Shown here: piece by piece, positions 36,142 through 42,324 of the stretch
Layout: the number at the start of each line of letters is the position of its first letter
Numbering within the stretch: position 1 is the stretch's first letter
NCBI RefSeq assembly: GCF_027319265.1
Contig: NZ_DAHVNP010000051.1
Span: 1 to 42,324 of the forward strand
Direction: 5' to 3'
Length of the DNA stretch: 42,324 nucleotides
Source: Ferrimicrobium sp.
GTDB taxonomy: Bacteria > Actinomycetota > Acidimicrobiia > Acidimicrobiales > Acidimicrobiaceae
Translations under genes and position numbers: made by a program
The notes under the pieces: generated by a model
What the model saw: only the letters and a program-made list of their open reading frames with translations
What the model was told of the DNA's origin: nothing
Databases searched by the model: none

Positions 36142-37233
36142 TCAGCCGATCGGCTCGCCACTACGCTCGACCTCAAGATAGCCCCGAATCGCCCCCAGCT
36201 GGGATCGCAGCTCTTGGCTCGTCAGTGCTCGAAAAAGCGCTCTGATCTCAGGCGTCGAGATGAGGTCAGCTGGGATCGCAAGTAGAAAATCTTCGGTCGC
36301 ACGCGCCTGGAAATTGAGTCCAAACTCAAGTGCCACTGGCTCGATCGTGACGCCAAAGTCCGCAACTCGTGACACCAGCGCACTGCCGACCAGTGCATGA
36401 GCCGAAATCGACGAGTGATAACCGGTCACCCCTTCATCCAACACCCCCAACTCGCTGAGGACCTCGTCCACCATGCGACGCGCCTCCGAACCCGGTTGCC
36501 GATTCGCTAGGCGGAAGCCTTGTTCGATCCTCGCTGGCGTTGGAGCCTCTGATCGATAGGCCAACCCCTCGCGCCATCGTGCGAAACGGAACAGTTCAGC
36601 GTCAACCTTCGGGTAGGGGGCACCATCAGCAACATGAAATCCGGCCACATGGATGAGACCATGGGCCAACAACTCCATCGCCTCACCATTCGATGCTGGC
36701 CACCAGAGACACTCGATTCGCGGGTCAACGTTGGCAAAAATACTGGGTAACAGCGCCAATGCAGGGTCACAACCAGCGATAATCAGCGCAGGAGAGACCT
36801 CACGATTCGGATAGAGGGTGACGTCACCGGAACGGCGCGGACTCGCATGTCCAGACAACAAGGCACCGTGATCCGGGATCGCCGGCGAGATGGTCGCACC
36901 AGCGGCCCCAAAACCCACGTTGAGGCTGTGATCACCCGCGAGTGGCAGTGCAACGACACGACCATTGACCCGGGAAAAGTCGGCTCGCGAGGCCATGAGC
37001 TCTGGCGCGAGAGAGGTCGCCACCACCTCAGGGTACTGCACGGCTGCGGAGAACAACTCCTCCACCCCGGCTCCCAACGCTCTTGCCAATGCGATCGCCG
37101 ACTTGAGTGATGGATCAGAGAGACCAGCCTCGATGGCAGCGATCGCCTGACGCGACACCCCAACCTGGGCAGCCAACTGCTGTTGGGAAAGACCCAAACC
37201 AATGCGAGCAAGCCGCATCCGATCGCCTTTCAT
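36142..37233 (-). CDS. XRE-HTH regulator with PBP-like ligand domain, for the mod-type operon
   Basis: A 363-residue one-component regulator. Residues 5-60 are an XRE helix-turn-helix (LGLSQQQLAAQVGVSRQAI then EAGLSDPSLKSAIALA). Residues about 85-345 are a periplasmic-binding-protein-like domain (PF12727 type): a hinge segment AGCDPALALLP, ASNGEAMELLAHGLIHVAGFH and a late FQARATEDFLLAIP. Such proteins are thought to sense molybdate, tungstate or a molybdenum-cofactor compound. AAAGGAG precedes ATG 37233, whose bases overlap the ATPase stop as ATGA, so the regulator is the fourth gene of the operon. An upstream frame to 37290 is open but not favoured. Confidence 0.87.
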   Translation of the reverse strand: MKGDRMRLARIGLGLSQQQLAAQVGVSRQAIAAIEAGLSDPSLKSAIALARALGAGVEELFSAAVQYPEVVATSLAPELMASRADFSRVNGRVVALPLAGDHSLNVGFGAAGATISPAIPDHGALLSGHASPRRSGDVTLYPNREVSPALIIAGCDPALALLPSIFANVDPRIECLWWPASNGEAMELLAHGLIHVAGFHVADGAPYPKVDAELFRFARWREGLAYRSEAPTPARIEQGFRLANRQPGSEARRMVDEVLSELGVLDEGVTGYHSSISAHALVGSALVSRVADFGVTIEPVALEFGLNFQARATEDFLLAIPADLISTPEIRALFRALTSQELRSQLGAIRGYLEVERSGEPIG

Positions 37234-38249
37234 CGGTCGCTCCTTTGATAGCCGAGCGCCGCTACAGTGGAGGACCACCGCCCGAGACATCGATCGTCAT
37301 GGCCAAACACCGGGGGGTCCACTACCGTCACGCTTGGCTGATCGGCCTCGACCAGCCGATTATCGGCAAAAGTCACGAGGAGCTCTTGGTCTGCGAGTTG
37401 CAGACGATAACGCACTCCAGTGCCGACGTCGCGTGCGGACAGAATTGAGACGGGGAGCACACACCCACGTGCTGGATCCGCCTGCGCGATGACACGGTCC
37501 GGACGAACCCCGATGCGAGATACTTCGTCGATAGCGACAAAACTCGTATAGCCCAGTACCTTCGCCATCGAAACGCTCGACGGCTCTCGCAACAACGCAG
37601 CAAGCGCTCCCGATCCCAACGCATGCCCATGTTCGACCACAACGAGATCATCGGCGAACTGAGCGACAAGCTCCAATTCGTGGGCCACCACCACAATCGG
37701 AATCTCAAGGGGGCTTAGCAGGTCATCGAGCAAAACAAGCAACTCTTGACGCAGGCGGTCGTCGAGTCCCTGGAAGGGCTCGTCGAGCAGGAGCGCCTGA
37801 TTGGATCGTCCAAGGGTGCGAGCGATGGCGACCCGTTGCGCCTCGCCTCCCGAGAGTTGGCGAGGCCGTGCGGAGAGGAGGGGTCCCAACTCCAACCGCT
37901 CGATCATCGGCATCAACGGCGCCAGCGCGCGCTGGTCCTTGCCGTAGAGCAGGTTATCACGCACGCTGAGATGGGGGAACAGTTGCGGACGTTGACTGAT
38001 GAGACCGATCCGGCGCTTATGCGGCGCCACAAGAACGCGTTGGTCCGTGCTACCCAACTGTGTCAGCACACGTCCACCGAGTGTCACATGGCCCGTCGTT
38101 GGGATCGCAAGCCCGGCGGCGATCTCCACTGCGGTGGTTTTCCCCGCGCCAGAGGGGCCAAAAATCCCCAGTATTCGCCCAGATTGGGCCTCGAAGGAGT
38201 ACGCAATGGTCTGTTCCTGTCGAGTGATCGCGAAGTCAACCGCGAGCAC
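37230..38249 (-). CDS. Molybdate/tungstate-type ABC transporter ATP-binding protein
   Basis: A 339-residue ATPase: Walker A GPSGAGKTT (31-39), signature LSGGEAQRVAIART, Walker B ALLLDEPFQGLD and switch His in VVVAHELELV. The C-terminal 80 residues form a TOBE/Mop-like domain, as in ModC and WtpC, which may bind the oxyanion for feedback control. The frame is open far into the permease gene, but GTG 38249 is preceded by GGAG at 5 nt, and this gives the usual N-terminus. It overlaps the permease by 14 nt and the regulator by 4 nt. I name no symbol because mod and wtp (or tup) cannot be told apart safely. Confidence 0.87.
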   Translation of the reverse strand: MLAVDFAITRQEQTIAYSFEAQSGRILGIFGPSGAGKTTAVEIAAGLAIPTTGHVTLGGRVLTQLGSTDQRVLVAPHKRRIGLISQRPQLFPHLSVRDNLLYGKDQRALAPLMPMIERLELGPLLSARPRQLSGGEAQRVAIARTLGRSNQALLLDEPFQGLDDRLRQELLVLLDDLLSPLEIPIVVVAHELELVAQFADDLVVVEHGHALGSGALAALLREPSSVSMAKVLGYTSFVAIDEVSRIGVRPDRVIAQADPARGCVLPVSILSARDVGTGVRYRLQLADQELLVTFADNRLVEADQPSVTVVDPPVFGHDDRCLGRWSSTVAALGYQRSDR

Positions 38250-39060
38250 GTCGACTCCAGAAAAATGCGAGCAAGGGAAACGGCAACGAGACAACCAAGA
38301 GGACGAGCGCATAGGGTAGCGCCCTCTGCAGGCCCACCTCGTTGAGTGTCGTCCAAACCTGCATCGGTAGACCATACGGGTGATAGGCGATAATAATGAC
38401 GGCGCCAAACGCTCCGATCGCCCGCGCCCATGCAATGGCGAGGCTCGAGGTGAGCTGTGGCAGCGAAAGTGGCAATGAGATCCGAAAAAAGCGCTGTCTT
38501 GGGGTGTCACCGAGGAGAGAGGCTTGGTCGAGCATGCCCTGATCGATACCGACAAAAGTCGACTGGGCCCCAAGCACGTAGTATGGGGCGGCCTCATACA
38601 CCTCGGCAACGATGAGGGCAAAGAAGGTGTTCGTCGCGGACAGATGGACGTGGGCCAACAGGCCACCCAGCGGCGTGAGCGGGCCCAGCATAAAGACAAG
38701 AAGAAGCCCGATGACGAGGGGAGGCATCAACAACATCAACAGCATCCCCGCCTCTAACCAACGGACTCCGCGCCTCGGAGATCGTGCCAAGGTATACGCG
38801 AGCGGCGTACCCAACAATACCAGGATCAACAGGGCGATGAGCGCCGAGCCGATAGAGACCCCGAGTGGTGATAGTGCTCCTGGTTGGCGCAGCGCCGTGA
38901 CGATCTCGGATGGCGAGACCTTCAACAACAAAGTGACAAGGGGTCCAACAAGAACCAACCAGATCACGATGGTGGAAGCAACTGCAAGCCACGACGCCCA
39001 CGACGTACGTCGCAGCAACGGGTGGACGTTAGTCTGCATTCCGAACAGATCGTGGGACAT
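38236..39060 (-). CDS. Molybdate/tungstate-type ABC transporter permease
   Basis: A 274-residue protein with about six membrane helices and the binding-protein-dependent transport motif (EAA loop) in the region ASLLGDTPRQRFFRISLPLSLP, where the cytosolic loop docks on the ATPase. The sequence MLLMPPLVIGLLLVFMLG and IGAFGAVIIIAY are typical of the ModB/WtpB/CysT group. It overlaps the 3' end of the binding-protein gene by 32 nt. ATG 39060 has a weak AGGT upstream, and ATG 39039 is an alternative. Confidence 0.9.
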   Translation of the reverse strand: MSHDLFGMQTNVHPLLRRTSWASWLAVASTIVIWLVLVGPLVTLLLKVSPSEIVTALRQPGALSPLGVSIGSALIALLILVLLGTPLAYTLARSPRRGVRWLEAGMLLMLLMPPLVIGLLLVFMLGPLTPLGGLLAHVHLSATNTFFALIVAEVYEAAPYYVLGAQSTFVGIDQGMLDQASLLGDTPRQRFFRISLPLSLPQLTSSLAIAWARAIGAFGAVIIIAYHPYGLPMQVWTTLNEVGLQRALPYALVLLVVSLPFPLLAFFWSRRARG

Positions 39061-39997
39061 CAGTACCTACGAAGATTGGCTCAAAGACGGTGTAACCAGC
39101 GTGAATGAATGCCCGCCGACCTGAGGATCGAAGCTGGTATCGTACAAAAGCGTCGGCGGCGCGCGCGTCGTGATGTCCCAGTACCGTTGCATCGACAAGC
39201 AATGGTACTCCATGGACGACAGTACCATCGGTCAAGGTGAGGTGTGCGCTGGCATAGTCCTTGGCAAGACGCGGATCCCCGAAGTTGATCGTAGCAGGCA
39301 ACGCTATATAAGGTAGGTGCAGTTGGATAGCCTGTGACTGGAAGGCACTCGCCGCATCGAGTTGGCCAGCCTCTAATCGTGACTCAAGTGAGGTCTCCGA
39401 AAAGACCTCGGCCGGGTTGTCGAGAGCGCCAAGGATCCCCTTCACCAGGCTCGATGGGAGATGCATGCGTCCGACGGCGAGTTCGACCATCTCATAGAAG
39501 GCCTGGCCCTGGGGATCAGTATTGGGGTTGGTGCGGCCGAGGAGGAACCCCTTCGAGTCGAGGAGGCTAAAGAGTCGGGAGAGCGGAAGCTTCCCTTGGC
39601 TAATCTTCGCAAGAGTCGGGGCATACGAGGTATGCGGGTTGTAGACCACCACGATCGGAGAAGCGGCGAAGGAGACATACCAGGAGGTCTTCGACGGCTC
39701 GAGTTCGGTGATCGGAGCGGCTCCGATACTCTCGAAGACATTCGGGGTGATCTCTCCAGCAGCGATCTCCTTAGCCAGACCAAATGATCCAGCACCCCTC
39801 CCAAGATAACCATATCCACTGGTCGTAGCAAAGGCGGGGCCAATGGTCCCTTCATTCAATAATTGCAGCGATCCCGCGTAGGCGACGTTCGCTGTCTGAT
39901 GCGAGACAGGCGACGCCCCCGTTGAGGCCCCGCACGCACCAAGCACCAGGGCGCTCACCCCCGTCGCTACCACCATTCGAATTCGAGAACTCTTCAC
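39029..39997 (-). CDS. Substrate-binding lipoprotein of the molybdate/tungstate-type ABC importer
   Basis: A 322-residue exported lipoprotein. A basic n-region (KSSRIR) and hydrophobic core end in a lipobox ALVLGAC with C22 as the lipidated residue. The mature part begins with VAYAGSLQLL, as in WtpA/ModA-like binding proteins of the extracellular solute-binding family, with a hinge motif SPIVVVYNPHTSY in the middle. It delivers molybdate or tungstate to the permease. GTG 39997 is chosen because the Lys-Arg stretch is needed for the signal peptide. TTG 40021 is an alternative, and ATG 39976 would delete the basic residues. It is the first gene of the operon. Repeated TGCTAT half-sites sit just ahead (about 40007-40021). 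Confidence 0.82.
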   Translation of the reverse strand: MKSSRIRMVVATGVSALVLGACGASTGASPVSHQTANVAYAGSLQLLNEGTIGPAFATTSGYGYLGRGAGSFGLAKEIAAGEITPNVFESIGAAPITELEPSKTSWYVSFAASPIVVVYNPHTSYAPTLAKISQGKLPLSRLFSLLDSKGFLLGRTNPNTDPQGQAFYEMVELAVGRMHLPSSLVKGILGALDNPAEVFSETSLESRLEAGQLDAASAFQSQAIQLHLPYIALPATINFGDPRLAKDYASAHLTLTDGTVVHGVPLLVDATVLGHHDARAADAFVRYQLRSSGRRAFIHAGYTVFEPIFVGTDVPRSVRNAD

Positions 39998-40205
39998 GCA
40001 ATCTACAATAGCAGATAGCAATTTCTACTTGCACTTACCGAGCATTTTCCTCATCACCAGGGATACGCAATGAGTACATCGGTGGAGTTCTCCAGCTCTT
40101 GGATAAGGTGCGCCATCGTGTCGCCTGGATCGCGAATGGGTCTCAAATGTCTCGGCAGGCCGCATCGAGACAAAGAGCAATCTCGGTCTCCACTAGAGTA
40201 AACCC

Positions 40206-41531
40206 GTGACACGACCGCTCGATCTGCCGACCTCCTTCGCTGACAAGGTATGCGTGACCGATCCGGACATCATTGATCAGTACTGCAGCGACTGGACTGG
40301 CCGCGTCATCGGCACAACCGACCTGCTCCTGCGCCCCAGCACCCACCATGAGGTCGCCCAATTGGTGCAGGCCGCACGCCAACACCATGCAACTCTTCTC
40401 GTGCAGGGAGGTAATACCTCGCTTGCCGGTGGATCCGTTCCGCTTGCTCATGAGATGCTTCTCACCACCAAACGCCTTGATACGATCGCTGTCGATCCAG
40501 CGTCGATGACGGCGACGGTCGGAGCCGGCGTAACGCTCGCCCGGCTCCAGACGGAGATCGCCCGCTACGGATTCACCTTTGGCGTCGATATCGCCTCCCG
40601 GGGCTCCGCGACACTTGGTGGCATGACGGCAACCAACGCTGGAGGGATCCACGTGCTCCGCTACGGACCAATGGCCGACAATGTCGTCAACCTTTCCTGT
40701 GTTTTTGGCGATGGTTCAACAATCGAGCGTCGCGACACACTGCTTAAAGACGCAACCGGTCCATCGTTGCAACGCCTGCTCATTGGCTCCGAGGGTATCT
40801 TTGGCGTGATCACCTCGGTAACCCTACGGTTGCGAACACAATCACCACGTCGCTCGGTGGCCATCACACCTTTGGAGTCGATCGACGAGGGTGTGGACAT
40901 CAGCACGCTGCTCCGTGGCAAGCTAGCATCGGTGAACGCCATAGAGTACCTCGGACCTGAGGCGATTGCCCTCGCTCCCTCTCATCCACCTTGGGAGCAT
41001 GCGGTTGGCGGGGCACTCCTTGTTGAGGTGCTCGAAACGGCCTCCGCGCTAGCGGATACCCTCGACAATCTCAAGCTTCATCGAGAGTGGGTGATCGCCG
41101 AAACCGAACGGGAGATCCAGGGGCTCTGGTCCTGGCGCGAAGACATTGCGACGTGGGTGGCCCGAGTTGGCAAACCGCTCAAACTCGACCTTGCCGTACC
41201 TATCAACCGCATCGGCGACCTCTACCGTATGGCGCAGATGGTGGCAAAGGATGCCCGCATCCAGTGCGTCTGCTTCGGACATCTCGGTGACGGCAACCTC
41301 CATGTTAACCTCGTAGGCGACGATCATGCCCTCGAGGCATGCTCTCGAGCGATCTATCAGGCGACGGTTGATCTCGGTGGCTCCATCAGTGCCGAACACG
41401 GCATTGGCACCCTCAAGAAGGAGGTGCTCCCCCTGATGCGGTCCGCCAGCGAACGTCATCGTCTCTCCCAGCTGATTGAACTCTTCAACCCAGGAAGGAT
41501 GATCAATCCAAATGTTATGCTGAACTCATAA
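40206..41531 (+). CDS. FAD-binding oxidoreductase, GlcD / D-lactate dehydrogenase type
   Basis: A 441-residue flavoprotein of the vanillyl-alcohol-oxidase fold. The FAD_binding_4 domain (about 35-210) contains GGNTSLAGGSVP and ATLGGMTATNAGGI, which hold the FAD diphosphate. The C-terminal domain has the GHLGDGNLHVN metal-binding motif and AEHGIGTLKKEVLP. These features fit D-2-hydroxyacid dehydrogenases (glycolate, D-lactate, 2-hydroxyglutarate), and the substrate cannot be told. No separate iron-sulfur subunit (GlcF) is adjacent. It starts with GTG 40206 with only a weak upstream purine run. It shares a 208-bp divergent region with the importer operon. Confidence 0.92.
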   Translation: MTRPLDLPTSFADKVCVTDPDIIDQYCSDWTGRVIGTTDLLLRPSTHHEVAQLVQAARQHHATLLVQGGNTSLAGGSVPLAHEMLLTTKRLDTIAVDPASMTATVGAGVTLARLQTEIARYGFTFGVDIASRGSATLGGMTATNAGGIHVLRYGPMADNVVNLSCVFGDGSTIERRDTLLKDATGPSLQRLLIGSEGIFGVITSVTLRLRTQSPRRSVAITPLESIDEGVDISTLLRGKLASVNAIEYLGPEAIALAPSHPPWEHAVGGALLVEVLETASALADTLDNLKLHREWVIAETEREIQGLWSWREDIATWVARVGKPLKLDLAVPINRIGDLYRMAQMVAKDARIQCVCFGHLGDGNLHVNLVGDDHALEACSRAIYQATVDLGGSISAEHGIGTLKKEVLPLMRSASERHRLSQLIELFNPGRMINPNVMLNS

Positions 41532-41544
41532 CAAGGAGGCAGAT

Positions 41545-42147
41545 ATGAGTGAGGCAGACCAGTGGAACGAGCGTTACCGTGAGAGCGACCGGCTCTGGAT
41601 CCCAGACGCGGACGCGTCCCTCAAAGAGGCAATGGCCACGATCGCGCCAACGACTGCACTCGATCTTGGCTGCGGAGAGGGTCGCAACGCGCTGTACCTT
41701 GCCCGGGAGGGCTTCCAGGTAACCGCCGTAGACTTTGCTGACGTCGCCTTAGAACGACTGCGCACCGTTGCGGCGAATGAGGGTCTGACCATTGAAACCA
41801 TTTGCGAAGACATGTACTCGTACCTCACCTCTCCGCATCGCTTTGGCCTCGTGATCCTTGCAAACATCCATCCTCCACGTCCCGCGCGCCTCGATCTCTA
41901 CGCTCGCCTACGTGAAATCGTGACTCCTGGGGGTCATCTCTACATCATCGGTCATCACGTCGACTCCTTCGGAGTGACCGGTCCACCCGACAGAGATCGT
42001 CTCATCGATGAGGACGAGATCCGGTCAGCCTTTGACGGGTTCACCATCGAAACCCTCACAAAGGTCTCTGACATCGCCGACCACGGCCACGCGGCACCAT
42101 CCCTTGTCGCGCTCCTGCAGCGCCCGAGCGACCCTACCACGGCATAA
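41545..42147 (+). CDS. Class I SAM-dependent methyltransferase
   Basis: A 200-residue cytosolic methyltransferase. SAM-binding motif I is ALDLGCGEGRNALYLA (about 38-53) and the acidic end of strand 2 is in VTAVDFAD. FGLVILANIHPP corresponds to motif post-II. The starting WNERYRESDRLW is typical of the TehB/thiopurine-like group that detoxifies or modifies small molecules. The product is unknown. AAGGAGG 5 nt before ATG makes the start very secure, and only 13 nt separate it from the flavoprotein stop, so they form a two-gene operon. Confidence 0.9.
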   Translation: MSEADQWNERYRESDRLWIPDADASLKEAMATIAPTTALDLGCGEGRNALYLAREGFQVTAVDFADVALERLRTVAANEGLTIETICEDMYSYLTSPHRFGLVILANIHPPRPARLDLYARLREIVTPGGHLYIIGHHVDSFGVTGPPDRDRLIDEDEIRSAFDGFTIETLTKVSDIADHGHAAPSLVALLQRPSDPTTA

Positions 42148-42303
42148 CCTTCCGAGCACATCTGGCTTTCCGCAAGGCTAGCTCCCCCCCTCAGTGCCAC
42201 AAGTCCCACCCCTTCGGTGTCCAAGGCCACTGGGCGTTGTCTGGTTTCATCCCTAAAACGATTAGGTGAAGCCCGGGTGGGCTGGGGATTGAAGGGAGTT
42301 CTG

Positions 42304-42324
42304 ATGACCAAGTTCATGCACCAT
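42304..42324 (+). CDS. Start of a gene cut by the window edge
   Basis: An ATG at 42304 is preceded by GAAGGGAG at good spacing and opens MTKFMHH before the sequence ends. The product is unknown. The 156 bp before it hold no recognised feature. Confidence 0.5.

Noticed and set aside
38250-38699. Long N-terminal extension of the ATPase of the importer operon
   Set aside because: This upstream open frame lies over the permease gene, is rich in Trp, Arg and Cys, and has no start signal. GTG 38249 with its own GGAG is the true start.

Overview
Organism. The window looks like a chromosomal stretch from an actinobacterium of class Acidimicrobiia (the group of Ferrimicrobium, Acidithrix and Acidimicrobium). 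The evidence is indirect: fairly high GC, several genes best explained by leaderless transcripts (a -10 hexamer about 7 nt before ATG), aspS followed directly by rarA, LuxR-type two-component pairs, an actinobacterial style P450, and a secreted protein carrying the 'GIAATP..GYW' repeat that I associate with secreted proteins of this class. No rRNA, tRNA, CRISPR array, intact insertion sequence or phage gene was seen. The taxonomic call is inference. Layout. 1-1202 is gene-poor. 1203-4320 holds a zinc-ribbon NERD protein and the ribosome-associated ABC-F ATPase EttA. 4548-7114 is a histidine kinase/LuxR regulator pair divergent from a small DUF6069-like membrane protein, with a palindrome between them. 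7823-12409 is an oxidative-stress and efflux block: a MATE transporter, katG, what looks like a decayed furA, and a PerR/Fur-like box upstream. 12822-15956 encodes a Pif1-like helicase with a C-terminal HRDC domain and a terminal clamp-binding-like motif, then a serine beta-lactamase-fold hydrolase. OsmC (16326-16757) is a second peroxide defence gene. aspS and rarA (17274-20179) are nearly fused. On the minus strand follow a cytochrome P450, an M20 peptidase and a metallo-beta-lactamase-fold hydrolase (20185-23681). A secreted alpha/beta hydrolase with exact DNA repeats (23952-26036) and an ICMT/PEMT-like methyltransferase come next. 27214-30599 is one tightly overlapping operon on the minus strand: ABC ATPase, ABC-2 permease, histidine kinase, LuxR regulator. 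30774-32618 is a 14-helix MFS exporter closed by a clear intrinsic terminator. 32869-36073 holds a LigB-type dioxygenase, an EamA transporter, a 3-mercaptopyruvate sulfurtransferase and an unknown membrane protein. 36142-39997 is a molybdate/tungstate-type ABC importer in the order binding lipoprotein, permease, ATPase, followed by an XRE-PBP one-component regulator fused to the operon by an ATGA overlap. 40206-42147 holds a GlcD-type flavoprotein and a SAM methyltransferase, and a new gene starts at 42304. How the genes work together. Peroxide defence (katG, furA remnant, osmC) and drug or metabolite export (MATE, ABC-2, MFS, EamA) dominate, with two sensor systems placed to control neighbouring membrane proteins. 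Genome maintenance is represented by RarA and the Pif1-HRDC helicase. Intergenic DNA is unusually roomy and in several places still reads like broken genes, so this region appears to be losing genes.
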